DNA from: Whalleya microplaca
Lineage: Eukaryota > Ascomycota > Sordariomycetes > Xylariales > Xylariaceae
Direction: 5' to 3'
Length of the DNA: 64,000 nt
Assembly: GCA_022497155.1 (NCBI GenBank)
Contig: MU385732.1
Span: forward strand, 62,001 to 126,000
Shown: piece by piece, positions 1 to 11,618 of the stretch
Numbering within the stretch: the first letter of the stretch is position 1
How the letters are laid out: every line of letters begins with the position of its first letter
Notes under the pieces: model-generated
What the model saw: only the letters and a program-made list of their open reading frames with translations
Databases searched by the model: none
What the model was told of the DNA's origin: nothing
Position numbers and translations under genes: made by a program

Positions 1-1111
1 CGCAGTAAGATGTCACCAACAGCGCTCGCGACTTGCCCTACACTTGTAGTAGTTGTGTCGTAGCTCTCGTAGTTCTCGTAGTTCTCGTAGTCCTTGTTGT
101 CGCGACTAGGTAAGTCACACGCCAAAAGTAAGTACCTAGCAAAGTGACAGACACGACAGCGAACAAGTCAACCTGTCGTACATACTTAATTAAAAGTGGA
201 TTCCCCTATGGAGAGTTGAAGGTCCCGTCTTAAAGTCTTGGGTGGTAGCGTTAGGTACCTAGCTTAGGCACTTTTGGGTACATCCCCCCGATGCGCCGTG
301 ACGCCAGAGTAGGGCCCTTCCCTGTAGGCTGCTTACATATGCCAATACATATGCCAATACATACTGTATTTTACTTTCTCTAATACATAAAACGGCTGAC
401 ACATGTGAAATCGGTAGTCTAGATATATAATAGAAAGCCCTGCGTACCCATGAAACAGTCTACACGTATAGTTACTAATTCTATCCAGTTTAAATACATA
501 TACTTTATAACGCTAAGTCAAAAGATTTAAACTGTCTACATACATAGTATATAACTTACGTACCTATGCAACAAAAACTAAAAGCTGTTGCCTTGTTGAA
601 GCATACCTAGGTACATATCTATGCTGCTACGGTCGATAAGCATATGCATGATTTTCAAGTATTGGAATTACCTAACTAGGCAATTGGGTTTAGCTAAGTT
701 ATTCCTGTGCCGGACACTCGGGACCGTCGGGGTTTTCTGCTTACCTACACAGTATATCCATACGTACTAATAAACTATCCTAATGGTCCCTAACCTACCT
801 CGTTACTTACCCGTAACCTATGTATGGTACCAATCCTCTTCTTCCCATTGCACCAGCAAGTTATGACCCAGCTCGGTGACAGGTAGGTATCCTGTTTGGA
901 AGTGACATTGACACCATCTCAGCCCTGTGCTTCGACTTTAGGTATCCTGTTCTTCAAGACCGAAGCTTGAAGCTGTCACTCGCTGATCGCCCTTGAGCAT
1001 CCTCTTACCCAGGCAGCTCTTAAAAAAAAAACATAGACGCGCCTGTATCTGGACATATCTACTCAGTAACCTCTGTGTAGAATTGATGATCCTGTAACTT
1101 ACTCAACAGTC
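1..1111. other. Intergenic region upstream of the ceramidase gene
   Basis: No gene is supported here. The left end has a short imperfect repeat of a TCTCGTAGT unit at about 64-90 and a CATATGCCAATA repeat near 337-362. The rest is TA-rich with many stops in all frames and a CCTAGGTA palindrome near 606. The promoter and 5' leader of the ceramidase gene should lie in the right half. Confidence 0.6.
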
Positions 1112-2469
1112 ATGTCCTTCCTGAGCTTCCCCTATCATGAGCCACGCCTCGGCTTTTGGGGAGAGAAAACGTCAACTTTGAACTTTTGCGAAGAGGTGAA
1201 CAGACCACCGCCCGCCACCACCCTTGCTCTCACCCCCTCTGCCCCTCCGTCACCGAGGCTAACCACTACATATACAGGATTATGTCATGAGCTATTATTG
1301 TGCCGAAGTCTGCAATGTAGGTTAGGCCTTTCTTTGCCTCAACCTGAGCCTCAGCCTCGGCCATGCTCTTGGAGCTGACTAATCGTCTCGCCTTCTCACA
1401 TCTAGACTCTCACCAATCTCCTATTCGTATGGCTGGGCTACAAGGGCCTTAGGGGATGCATCAAATACTCCCACCCCCCAATCTTCCCCGTAACCTTCGT
1501 CGGGTACGTCGTCGTCGGCTTAGGATCCACCTTTTTCCATGCCTCCCTAAAGTGTAAGTCGGTAACATCGGTGTCTCCCTCCTAGGCTGGGTGTACCTAC
1601 GAGCTCCCCTGAGAGACCACGATCCTCTAATGTCAGGCACAGATCCGATGCAACTCGTTGACGAGCTCGCTATGATATACACTACGTGTTTCATGTGCTT
1701 CGCTACGTTTTCGTACGGCAGGACCGCTTGGTTCTCCTCTGGCCTCGGGGCTAGTCTTATTGGTCTTGCGTGGTTCATTACTGTTCGTCTTCCTTTGCCG
1801 TCGCCCATTGACTAGCCGAACGTATTGACTGTAGAACAGGCGAGATACTATAAGACGAAGGACCCTCAGTTCCATCAAGATGCCTATACAGTTCTAACTG
1901 CCGTTGTGGTGTTTTCCAACTTTTACGTCATGGAGAAGTTAGTTAGACCCGGCTTGAGAAGAAGGGAAGAGGACAGGAAAGGCAAGTCGTCCATACAACC
2001 GACGACCAATGAGGCCATGAAGCAGGTATGGACCATGGTAGCGACTGGTAAGCAACGTTGGTGGCAGAACGAGCTGATATATAAGCTGAATATGTCTCCT
2101 TAGGCCTCATCATATTCTTGGGGGGTTATTTCATCTGGAACCTGGATAATGTGTACTGCAATACGATTCGCAAGTGGCGACATCGTATGGGGCTTCCGTG
2201 GGCTGTGGTTTTGGAAGGTCATGCGTGGTGGCATCTAATGACAGGCCTAGGCGGTAAGTGTAGCTCCCAGGCGGAATTGCTAGCCAATCGTGACTAACGT
2301 GGCCACCTGTTCAGCATACTTCTATATTGTGTGGCGCATATGGATTCACCGCTGTTTGGACGGCGACGAGGATAAATTCCGACTTTACTGGCCTTCGGTA
2401 TTTAGCATGCCAGAAGTGATTGCGATAGAGGACACACCAGGTCAATCGTCTGATAAAAAGAGGCAGTAA
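1112..2469 (+). CDS. Alkaline (phyto/dihydro)ceramidase, Ypc1/Ydc1 family, seven exons
   Basis: This is an integral ER membrane amidase that cleaves ceramide to sphingoid base and fatty acid. Exons 1112-1195, 1278-1316, 1406-1553, 1643-1782, 1840-2047, 2104-2253 and 2315-2469 join in phase to give 307 residues, close to the usual family length. The N-terminus carries the family signature (FWGEKTSTLNFCEED, then YYCAEVCNTLTNLLF). It continues with FFHASLKY, the DELAMIYTT stretch, and GHAWWHLMTG near the end. The histidines in FFHAS and HAWWH match the metal-binding residues of alkaline ceramidases. Several hydrophobic helices agree with a seven-span topology. Each junction restores conserved sequence, for example LK-Y-PMQLVDE across the 1554-1642 intron. 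The start is the first ATG before the signature. The family is clear; whether it prefers phytoceramide or dihydroceramide cannot be told from sequence. Confidence 0.93.
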
Positions 2470-3026
2470 AGTCTCACTACACAGCACTTATTATGGCATC
2501 CCTCTAGAGGATGTCTTATGCATGCACTGGCAGCGAGCCCTTCATGTTCGGATGGTGTTCCTATTGATATAGAGGATTGGATGATACTGAAAAGTAGGGG
2601 AAGGGGTTGCTGATTGACTGGAATTTCTCCACGCCCAACGATACCGCAATAGATTACAATAGAAATAAGCTAGATTTTGGTAATATAGACACTTGTGGTT
2701 TGAGATGGTGTTAGCTTAATCGGAAGTGTGATTCTTTTTTTTTGAAAAAAATAAAAAAAAAGGAGAACTTAGGTAAGTGATGGGTATCTAAGTCTCAGTG
2801 TCAACCTGGAAGCGTCCGTAGCAACACAGTGCATAGAGATCCACACACTATTGGATATACACTGTACCTAATGTGGAGCGTTTTTTATACCTAACCTTAC
2901 CTAGACATATGAAAACCTCCGGACTTGAGCCCCATCTCCTTTGTGACGTAGGTAACCTATCTTCGTCAACCATCTTCACCCAGGGTAATCAGAACATACC
3001 GTGTTAGAGAAGAAGCGACCGAGGAA
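2470..3026. other. Intergenic region, ceramidase to prefoldin
   Basis: No gene is seen. A T-run followed by an A-run lies at about 2736-2761 and could form a weak hairpin. The remainder is the 3' flank of the ceramidase gene and the promoter of the prefoldin gene. Confidence 0.5.
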
Positions 3027-3536
3027 ATGTCTCTCTCAAATGAAGCATTGCAAAAGGTATGTGTGCTGGCTGCCTTGCCGTTATTCAAGGGGAAACCATA
3101 TTCGCTGACCGCGGCCTTTCTACAACCCCTAGTTGCTGCGCGAGGTTGAGACGCAGGCCATTGCCGCACAGCAGCAGATCTCGCTCGTCCGGACTCAACA
3201 GGCCTCTAAGCAGCGCGAGATGCGCATGGCCCAGTTGACACGTACCGAGCTGTCTTCTTTACCGGCAGATACCAATGTCTACGAGGGAGTTGGCAAGATG
3301 TACTCGCCCACACTTCACGTTGCCCACGTGGACACGGTTTGCTGACGTTGTGCTATAAATGCAGGTTTGTCGCATTGCCCGTTTCTGACATGAAGGGCAA
3401 GCTTGAGTCACAGATCAAAGGGGTGGAGGGCGAGGTCGAGGGACTGGGAAAGAGGTTGCATTACCTCGAGGTTTCCCAGAAGAACAGCAAAGACCAGATC
3501 GATCGTATGCTGAGAGGTGGTGTAGGTGCATCCTGA
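3027..3536 (+). CDS. pfd1: Prefoldin subunit 1 (beta-type prefoldin)
   Basis: This is a subunit of the hexameric cytosolic co-chaperone that hands nascent actin and tubulin to the CCT chaperonin. Exons 3027-3056, 3133-3299 and 3365-3536 give 122 residues, the normal size. The protein starts MSLSNEALQK. It is almost entirely two amphipathic coiled-coil arms (about residues 8-50 and 75-115) linked by a short turn containing LSSLPADTNVYEGVGKMF, the hairpin typical of beta prefoldins. The first exon encodes only ten residues; the downstream frame has no good ATG before the conserved LLREVETQ segment, so the small exon is needed. The phase-2 junction at 3299/3365 rebuilds the Met codon of GKMF. 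Confidence 0.92.
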
Positions 3537-4904
3537 TCAGTCAGTCAGTGAAGTCGTGGCGGGCATTCAGGCCAATTACAAAGTGGCAGAGTGGATGGTC
3601 GGGTGTGTCATCCTTGGACCAAGCGGGTTGTGGCCCGGATGTCTACCAGTAGCGACTACGGCCTGCTGAGAAGGAGAATGAAAAGGTTGCACTGTTTGCA
3701 CTGCGTAGCATCCGGCACCACGTATGTTGGTCTCAAAAGCGACAGCTTCGAGGCACACGAGTGAGATTGAGGCTCATTGTGAAACGGGAAAGACTGCGAG
3801 CATGATGCGAAGGATTTGCCGAACTTAATGCAACTAAAAATACATATTCCTACGCCACTGTTAACCCTCCACGAAACAGAGTCGAACCCTTTGGATTGGT
3901 CACTCGTGAAACGAAACAAACAACCTTCTCGATGACTACTATGTATTTGTGACCATGACTATTATCATGGCTATTTGTGATTGAAGCCATGCATGGATAC
4001 CTCGTCTATACTTAGTTTAGCACATGTGGGTTAAGGGGGTATGAATGGAGGTGCGATTGACACAGCCCTACAAGCCTTATGTATACACACCTATATTTAT
4101 CTATGCGTTCGTTGCATTTCCTAATTATACCCAATTATACCACGAAATATATATTACCTCACCTACCTGTAGACTCTATTACGCATCCCATGTACGTACA
4201 TGCAGCATCTACAAGGTTGCTTCGACTAACGTAGATACATGTAGCGACTACTAAGAATTGCCTCCCAGAACTTGCCTCTTGAGTCTTCATGCCGTGCTTG
4301 CACACTCGTCGGAAACTACCTAGCCTACTTTAGTATACATGCATGTTCTACGTACTACCTCAAGCGTAGGTGGCGTGCGAAGTGCCTATCTTGAGTACAT
4401 ACATGTCATGCATCAATCAATACTATTCCTTATAACCTCTACTGCGTTGATAACAGTTACCTACTCTGTACGGAATCATGTCAGCCCCTCATTTCACCGC
4501 AACTCCACTTTCCAGCGAATCCCCACGCAGCTGAACAAACCACTAGACCAACCACCCAATCGCACATCAACATGTTCTTACATGGTACTAGCAGCTCATA
4601 CCGTCCCGGATCCTACCGGCATCTCTGATAGGTGCTGAACCCGACGAGGTTAAGCAAGCACCTCACTAACCACATGTACATATAGACAGAGGACCTAGTG
4701 TATGTAATATGACCGCCGCTGTGCCGCGCAAAATGATAAATGGGGGCCAACACCCCGCCTTCGTCGTCTCCCACACCATTTCTCATCTCTTCCCTTCGCT
4801 TTTGCCTCGATATCCTAGCTTGTGCGACGCTTTTGACCCTTTTCGACTCTTTCTCGTAGTGTGATATCAAACATTGGCTATCGCTGTCTGACCGAGTATC
4901 CAAC
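3537..4904. other. Intergenic region, prefoldin to coiled-coil gene
   Basis: About 1.4 kb without a supported gene. Short open frames at 4045-4254 and 4339-4638 have no recognisable protein character. The stretch 4030-4330 is rich in TAC/ATAC words like other intergenic DNA here. The last 200 bases, pyrimidine-rich, are a plausible promoter and leader for the gene starting at 4905. Confidence 0.5.
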
Positions 4905-6364
4905 ATGAGTAGACATAGATACGGACCGTCGTATTCCGACGAGGAATCGGATCTCGATATCCGAGTCGAACATCGACATGCGTCTCGCTCCCCTCATCGC
5001 CGGCCTATCGCCAACTATGTGGAGGCCCGCCCGGCGCGCGCGCGCTTCAACGACGGCCCCCGTTTTGAGGACCAGTTCCTGGCGCCCGTAGGCGAGCGCA
5101 CCGTCGTGACCACCCGGCGATCGGCGTCGCGCGACCGCCGCTCCCCTTCGCCGGCCCCCAGCGCGGGAGCCCCGGTCATCATCAACAATCGCATTTACAA
5201 CCACTCCGACTCCGAGTCGGACAGTGACTCCTCCAAGGTATCCCATCGCCGTGCGCGCTCGCACGCCTCATCCGGCTATTCGCGCGAGCGAGAGCGCGAG
5301 CGCGACCGTGAGCGTGAGCGGGAACGTGAACGTGAACTCTACGCATTGGAACGCCTGCATCGCGACCATGAGCAAGAGATGGAGAACAGACGCAAGGAAT
5401 ACGAGCTCGAGCGCGCGCAGAAGGAGCTCCAGGAGATGAGGCTCGTCACCCAGATCGAGGCCGAAGAGAAACGTCGCAACCGCACTTGGCGGGAAGAGCG
5501 CGAGCTGGAGGAGTATAAGAAGGAGCTCGCCGATATCCGGGTCGCCAAGGACCGCGAGGAATACGAGCGCCGCATTAAGCAGAAGCTCGAACTCGAGCGC
5601 CTCAAGGAAGAGGAGGCCGCGCTCGAGGAGAAGAACCGTCGCGATAAGGAGGCCAAGGATGCCATTGACAAGTATAAGAAGGAAGAGGCCGAGCGGAAGC
5701 TCAAGGAAAAACTGGCTGCTGAGGCCCGCGAGAAGGACTACAAGGACGCCATTGAGCGCTACAGGAGAGAAGAGGCTGAGCGCAAACTCAAGCAGCAGCA
5801 GGAGAACGAGGCGCGTGACCGAGAGTACAAGGCGAAGATGCAGGAGCAACTATACAAATCCGGACTCAGCGAGAAGGAGATCAGTGCCATCATCGCGGGC
5901 AAGAAGATTCAAAAGGAGAAGGAGGAGGCGGCCGCGGCCGCGGTTGCGACCGTGCCCGCGATCGAGAGACCACGCCCTACTTACACGAGAATGGCGCGCA
6001 GACATCTTTCGATTGAGACGCTCAGGGCTTATAATATTGACTACCAGATGGACCCGGTGAGCAAATACCCCCCTCGCTAATTCCCATCTGCTTGCACTTG
6101 GCTGACCTAGTATCTCAGGATCCCGACTATATACTCATCACGAGGTGGGTCTCGGAACCAGAACAGGACATGCTGTGGAGACATACAAAAGTGCTCCGCG
6201 AGAAGCGATCCTCTGGGAAACTCATTATGGAGTTCGAAGAGGGTGGAAGGCACCATCACCACCATCACCTCGAGCCCGAGTTTGAGTGGGTTCGCAAGAA
6301 GGAGCGCCGGAGGAGCAAATCTCCTTCATTGTTGATGTATCTAGCCGGGGCGAAGCCTGCGTAA
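4905..6364 (+). CDS. Fungal coiled-coil protein with conserved C-terminal domain (DUF8035-like)
   Basis: Exons 4905-6056 and 6119-6364 encode 465 residues; function unknown. Residues 1-125 are disordered and rich in Arg, Ser and Asp. Residues about 125-345 are an extremely charged Glu/Lys/Arg coiled coil, including an internal duplication of about 30 residues whose copies share KDAI(D/E), EEAERKLK and EARE/EARD. The C-terminal 100 residues form a compact segment (RRHLSIETLRAYNIDYQMDP, then YILITRWV and QDMLWRHTKVLREKR) that I recall as a domain of unknown function in filamentous ascomycetes, probably DUF8035; the name is from memory. An uninterrupted run of six histidines sits at residues 429-434. 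The splice junction rejoins YQMDP to DPDYIL in phase. The strong leucine-rich reading on the opposite strand (5268-5849) is a shadow of the Glu/Lys codons. Confidence 0.85.
6251..6268 (+). repeat. Native hexahistidine codon run
   Basis: Six consecutive His codons (CAC/CAT mixed) in the second exon of the coiled-coil gene, followed by Leu-Glu codons that form a CTCGAG site. The mixed codons and surrounding conserved residues (EFEWVRKKERRRSKSPS) argue for a natural run. Confidence 0.9.
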
Positions 6365-6553
6365 AACAACCCGCCACCGTGCTATCCAGTGATGGCGTCT
6401 CGGCAGACAATTTTCGCTTCTGGAGATGAGATTTCGGGCGAGACCCAATGTCCATGGTACAATATATTCCCTCAAGACCTGGACAGGTGACGATTTATGA
6501 GTGGGGAGTTATTCTAATTACGGTTGGCATCAGTAACCAGTAACCAGTGATTA

Positions 6554-7585
6554 TCACAATTCTTTAGTCGCATTTCGACTCAATGTAGTCTCTGCTCTTC
6601 GAATCAACTCTTCGTATAACATCCAGGCAAGCGCAGAGCTTATGGCCTTGCGCGTCATGCGCAGTGTCAGGCCGTCGTAGAGAGACCGTACACCTTCCTC
6701 TGTGACCATCTTGCGACATGCCTGAACCATGTTTCGATAGTCGCGCGGCTGTAGTTGAATGCGCGTTTTTATAGCGTCGAACGGATTCGATACGAAGGAA
6801 CAAAATGCGCCTGCCAGTGCACCAGAGCTAAAGTTAATGGTAGCCGACATGGAACTTCCCATGCTGCTATCTGACTGTGCGTGAGATATGACCGAGTTCG
6901 GGAAACTCCACGAGCTGAGGTGTTTCTTGAACTGCTCGTACGAAACAACATATAAGCCAGCATAGGGGGCATCTCTTATGGCAGTTGCACCGAACCCCGC
7001 GAAGAAACCGGGGAGGCGTTCCGTCTTGTATATGTCCCGAGCCGCGCTTGCGATGGACGGATACGAGTAGAAGCTTGACTCGTAACGGACTTTGATGACG
7101 GTCAGGGGCATCAATATGAAGCCCGCAAATGCCCGCGCGACAGCGCCTGCGACGAGATTGGCAGTGTTCGAAAGTTTCGGAAGAGAGGAGGAAGAATGGC
7201 GCATGTCGGCAGGTGGCGACCCTGCGAGCGATAGGGTCGTCGCATTTTGTCGGATTTTATTGAGCGTAGTGAAGTAGACGGCTGAACCGATACCCGTTCG
7301 TAGGGCTGATGGGACGGTGCCTCTCCAGAAGGCAGCCAATGCATTCGGAGACCTTGTTATGTCTCTTATGGAGGCTCTAATCGAGTGTGAGCCAGACTGT
7401 TGGACCCGTGTCTTGAGTAGGTCGAAAGGCTGCAGAAGCACAGCGCCAAAGGTACCAGATCCAAGACCAGCGACGAAGTGGAAAGCTAAATCACATCTGT
7501 CAGTACTTGAGGTAAAAAGCACAACAAAGACTTGGATATCTCACTTACTCGAGGAAGACTTGCTGGCTCGAGTACCTTGTGACAT
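6554..7585 (-). CDS. hem25: Mitochondrial glycine carrier, SLC25A38/Hem25 family
   Basis: Inner-membrane carrier; family members import glycine for the first step of haem synthesis. Exon 1 is 7549-7585 and exon 2 is 6554-7485, giving 322 residues. Three carrier repeats are visible with PxD/PxT motifs: [14 protein letters not shown] near residue 35, [14 protein letters not shown] near 145, and [14 protein letters not shown] near 255, each followed by the paired-helix glycines. The longest open frame in exon 2 begins with GTG, not ATG. Splicing from ATG 7585 through a TCGA|GTAAGT donor to a TTTAG acceptor at 7486 gives [23 protein letters not shown], matching the short SKSS-xFHFxAGLGSG N-terminus typical of this subfamily. 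A competing CAG acceptor 11 bases upstream would break the frame. The gene converges on the coiled-coil gene with 189 bp between stops. Confidence 0.92.
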
Positions 7586-8166
7586 CTCGAAGCAAGGTGA
7601 ATCCCGCCGAGGCCGAGGGAAGGACCCGCGTTATTGGTAGGCCATCCGCTTTCGTCGAGATGATCTTACGAGGTCCGGGTGCACACGTCTGCTTGCGAAT
7701 ATTATCACCTCGCACGACGGGAAGGAGAGAGTAGTCAGGCTGGCAGGTTCCCTTGCTTCTTCGCCTGATCATGCCCGCGGACCGCGGTGTCCGCTAGGTA
7801 GGCTGGCTGGTAGGTAAATTTTAGGACCCACTGGACGTCATATGGTGGAACTTGCGTAATATGGGTTATAAGCATAACACCAATTGGTATGCTTAAGCCG
7901 AGCCCTTGAATTGCACAACCACTCCCCAAAGAAGCATATTGCTGTTCGACTTTGAACCAGCTGCAGACCATCTGAGAAGTAAGGCATAACACTGTTCAGA
8001 GGGATAGGTCCAATGGATAATGTCGCCGTTCACATGGATGGCTGCCGTCTTAAACCTTGAGATGCTTTTCCCAAGATGCTTGCCCAGCCCAGACACTTGT
8101 TACTAGAGGTGAACGTACTCCGCCAAGCTTGACTGTAAACAATCTTGCCGGTTAGGATAGCAGTTC
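7586..8166. other. Intergenic region, Hem25 carrier promoter side
   Basis: Lies between the start of the minus-strand carrier and the stop of the minus-strand COG8 gene. The open frame at 7545-7772 on the minus strand reads into carrier exon 1 in a different frame and is not conserved-looking. No other gene is seen. Confidence 0.5.
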
Positions 8167-9618
8167 TTATGCTTTTACCATGGCTTCCTGTGCACCTTTG
8201 TCTTTCCCTCCCACAATGGATTCGAGTCGACCTGCCATGAGTCGATGCTGTACAGCATTCCGAATTAGTAAATGCCTGCTTCTGGAAAATTTGGGGATCC
8301 TAGTTCTGTCGACGTCTCATCCACGTATACTTGGTTCTTAAAGTGGGTTAAGGAATAGACAAAGAGAGCCGGGAGTACATACCCGTTTGACTACCTCGAC
8401 CCATTCGTCTTCCGCTTCGTCTCCGACGTCAATGGTCGCCAATAAGATCCCGAAGTCTCCTCCTAGGCGCCCAAGGCTACCGGCGCAGTAAAGTACTTGT
8501 GTCAAGAGGCTGTCGCGGGACGGTTGATCCTTAACACTCGGTAGATAGATTCGTAGTGTTTCCATTAGCATTTCGATTAGGTGAAAGGGAAACGTCGATA
8601 ATGCTGAAGGTATCGGCTGTAAAGGATCTTGTTCGCTACCTGTAGAAGACCCCTTATTTGGATGTGGAGGAAATATGCTTCTGAACATCGAGACAATTGC
8701 GAAACTCTGTTCTCTGAAGATCTCAATGTACCGCTTGAGATATCGCTCGGTCTGCTGGCCGCCAGACCATGCACTTCCGTTCTGGATATGCTGCTGCTGT
8801 CGAACCTTTTCTTGTTCCGCTAGTTCGCGAAGTGGTTCTAAGGCAGCAAGCATATTCATGAGTGTCGACAGCCGGCACACCAAGAATAGAGCCCCTAGTC
8901 CTCCTCCATTGCTAGAAGCCCCCGTCGGGTCTAGGTCTGGCACAACACGCCGTAGCCAACTGATGGTTCTCAGAGCGGACACTAGCTTGAGATTTGGAGC
9001 GCGTAAACTCGATATCAGGTTTTTAGCCATGGCCTGCATTGCCTCGTCGGCTTGAGAAGATATAGATGTGATCAAGGGCGATTCGGCATAGAGGCCATGC
9101 AGTCGCCGAATGTGAGCATTCAGATCTAAGGCCGAAGAGTAGTTGGCGGCTGGCGCGGAAGCGCCAGTCGTGATAGCAGTAGAAAGCAAGGTGGGCAAGT
9201 CTAAGACGTCTACTAAGCGTTCAACGTTCCTGGATAACAGCAAGGCGCTCTTTCGAGCATTGAGGATTTCATTGTCCCCGGTCTTGTGATAGGTGGTGGA
9301 AAAGCGGACTGCTTCATTATCCAGCCTGGGTATGGCACTTGTCAGGTCAGTAGCAGACGTGGCCAGCGTGGGCAAGGCAGTGCGTAGGTTTGAGTGGTGT
9401 GCTGCCGAGGTGATGATGGACTTGTGGGAGCGTTTAGAGAGGGCCTGTAAGGACAGCAGCAAGGAATGAGAGGACTGGGCTAAGGAGTGTTGTTCAGAGC
9501 TTTCAAGCTGAGAAAGGGGCATAGAGGCCAAGTTAGCCAGGTACTCCATGGCCACGGGATCGGTATGAGGTGTGCCATGTGAAGGCGCGCTCAGCAGCTC
9601 CTGAAGCAAGTCGGCCAT
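8167..9618 (-). CDS. cog8: Conserved oligomeric Golgi complex subunit 8 (Dor1 family)
   Basis: Subunit of the COG tether that acts in retrograde transport within the Golgi and so keeps glycosyltransferases in place. Exon 1 is 8383-9618 and exon 2 is 8167-8247; 438 residues. The Dor1-type core is clear: an N-terminal helical part with EYLANLASMPLSQLESSEQHSL, then HIRRLHGLYAESPLI and a SLRAPNLKLVSALRTISWLRR segment near residues 205-225. The open frame of exon 1 runs on into its intron and stops at 8338. The real C-terminus comes from the short exon 2: joining CGG to CAT CGA gives VVKRHRLMAGRLESIVGGKD, which fits the KRHRxLAGRLES ending of fungal COG8. The start is the first ATG of the frame. 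The protein is on the short side for the family. Confidence 0.9.
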
Positions 9619-10471
9619 TCTATCTGGTGACCGGGGTCGGTGAACTTGTAATGGAGAACCTCGGGAGTATCGAAGTGAATGGGGAATCCTGATGGGCTGA
9701 AGGTATGTACTTGTGCTCTAAAGTTGGTTTCTAGACAGATACATACACACGTACATGCGCGCATGGAGATTGGAGTGGACGTGTGGATTTCAATGTTAGG
9801 ATTGTGGCTCCTACATGTAAACTGTACATAGGGACACAGTACTGGCCAAGATCGGATGCGGTTAAGCAGTATCAATACAGATTATGCATATACTGGTGCG
9901 CTTACCTAACTGTGCCGAGCTCCTGGACCCTGACAGTTACAACGTTTATCTTATCGATAACTTACCTCCATGTAGGCAAGCGTCCCAACAAAATGCTAGC
10001 TGATACAGACCTACATGAACACATCCATACCAACCTAGCAGCCTAGGTACTGACACGTCCGTGAACGCACGCCTACGACTCCACCCTCCCTCTCTGTGCC
10101 CGAGAAGCTTGGAAGCCCAGAACTGCCGGCACACAATATCTCAGATGTATTTTATTTAGAGGCTGCATCTACGAGCCCATCTGTCTAGGTCGAGCAGACC
10201 TGACACCCTCTTAAAGCTTGGGAGCCTGCTGCCACCTGAGCGGCCCATCACGCGCATCTGAGGTCATCCGGCTGACCGACTTCTTTCCCCTGCGCCACGT
10301 TACCCTATCGATAGATCGTCGGCTTTGAAACCGCCAGCTGAGCTGGCCTTGTTGCCCTTTTGTTCTCGCTATAAAGGACTGACGGAGGAGCGAGAGAACA
10401 GCTCAAGACTTGGGACTTGGACCACCTTCCACATCGACTGCCACTGCATAACCTGCCTCGTCATTATCACG
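9619..10471. other. Divergent promoter region, COG8 / TLC protein
   Basis: A shared upstream region of about 850 bp between two divergent genes. No ORF here looks coding. The left part is TA/AC-rich; the right part (10200-10470) is pyrimidine-rich and contains a TATA-like box at 10370. A CCTAGGTA word occurs at about 10042. Confidence 0.5.
10370..10375 (+). promoter_or_regulatory. Candidate TATA box of the TLC gene
   Basis: TATAAA lies 97 bp upstream of the ATG at 10472, in an otherwise G/C-richer stretch. Position and orientation fit a fungal core promoter; this is inference from the motif alone. Confidence 0.35.
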
Positions 10472-11618
10472 ATGAGGGACCCTTTCCCAATACCGCCTAT
10501 ACCCGCCCTCAGCAAAGCCGTCCAGCCATGGGCTGACTACTTCCACCTGCCGACGCTCCCGTTGCATATCCACGAGATCGTCCTGATAGCTGCCTTCTAC
10601 CAGCTCGTCGGCAGTGTCGTCTCCCCGTTGCTGTCGAATCGTCTGTTTCCCACCCAGTACAAGGCCCTCTCTCGGGGGAAGAAGCTCAGCTGGGATGTCC
10701 ACGTCGTCTCTCTGGTGCAGAGCACCACCATCAACATTCTCGCCCTATGGGTCATGTTTGTCGACGACGAGCGGAAGAACATGGACTGGCAAGAGCGTAT
10801 CTGGGGATACACGGGTGGTGCAGCCATGATACAAGCCCTGGCCGCGGGCTATTTCCTGTGGGACCTCATCGTCACGGCCTCCCACGTCCACATCTTTGGC
10901 CTGGGGATGCTCGCACATGCGATTAGTGCTCTGCTTGTGTACTCCTTTGGCTTCGTAAGTGCTCCGTATACCGCCGTGGCTGTTTCCTTGGGAAAGTGAA
11001 GACTGATCAAATGATTGCCTTGGAAAACAGCGACCTTTCATCAACTACTATAGCTGCAATTTCATCCTATGGGAGCTGTCCTCGCCTTTCCTCAACATCC
11101 ACTGGTTCTTTGACAAGCTCGGCAAGACCGGGTCTCGAGCCCAGTTATACAACGGACTCATGCTCATCTTCACCTTCTTCTCCTGTCGTCTGGTGTGGGG
11201 CTCGTATCAGTCCGTCTTGGTCGCTCGGGACGTATGGGTCGGTGTGCACTCCAAACCTACGGTCTTGGCTACCTTAGCACCCGAGGATGCCGCCAACGCC
11301 ACCTTTCCTTTGCGGTACACGGAAACCATGCAATTTGTCTCAGAATCGAGTAGTGTCCCTATCTGGTTAGCTGCCATCTACATGGGAAGCAACTTAACCT
11401 TGAACTCCCTGAACTTCTACTGGTTCTTCAAGATGATTGACGCCGTCCGCAAACGATTCGTTCCCAAGGAGAAGGAGGAGGATGTCAAGGTCGATGCAAG
11501 CCATGATGATGGTAAAGCCGTAACTTCGGGGGCGGGCACTACCGGGTTGAGTCCCGGACTCTCCCGGCGTAGAACTATACTAGATGGAGAAGAGGGCGAT
11601 GAGCCCCCACCGATTTGA
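10472..11618 (+). CDS. TLC-domain membrane protein (TMEM56/TLCD-like)
   Basis: Two exons (10472-10954 and 11031-11618) encode 356 residues of a polytopic membrane protein with a TRAM/LAG1/CLN8 (TLC) domain, a family with roles in lipid sensing, transport or synthesis. Helices start near residues 28 (LHIHEIVLIAAFYQLVGSVVSPLL), 75, 112 (QALAAGYFLWDLIVTASH), 135, then after the intron near 185, 200 and 275. Polar signatures inside helices, such as YFLWDL, HIFGLGMLAHAISA and NFILWELSSPFLNIHWFFDKLG, are typical of TLC proteins. The C-terminal 70 residues are charged and disordered. It lacks the ceramide synthase Lag1p motif with paired HH, so I do not call it a ceramide synthase. The open frame starts upstream with TTG; ATG 10472 is the first in-frame ATG. 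Confidence 0.85.

Noticed and set aside
5268..5849. 193-codon leucine-rich frame on the minus strand that looks like membrane spans
   Set aside because: It is the antisense shadow of the Glu/Lys coiled coil, whose GAG and AAG codons read as Leu and similar residues on the other strand.
6251..6274. Hexahistidine followed by Leu-Glu/CTCGAG as possible vector contamination
   Set aside because: The frame continues through conserved residues on both sides, codons are mixed and no other vector sequence is present.
7487..7522. GTG-initiated N-terminus for the Hem25 carrier
   Set aside because: Fungal nuclear genes start at ATG; splicing from the ATG at 7585 restores the typical N-terminus in phase.
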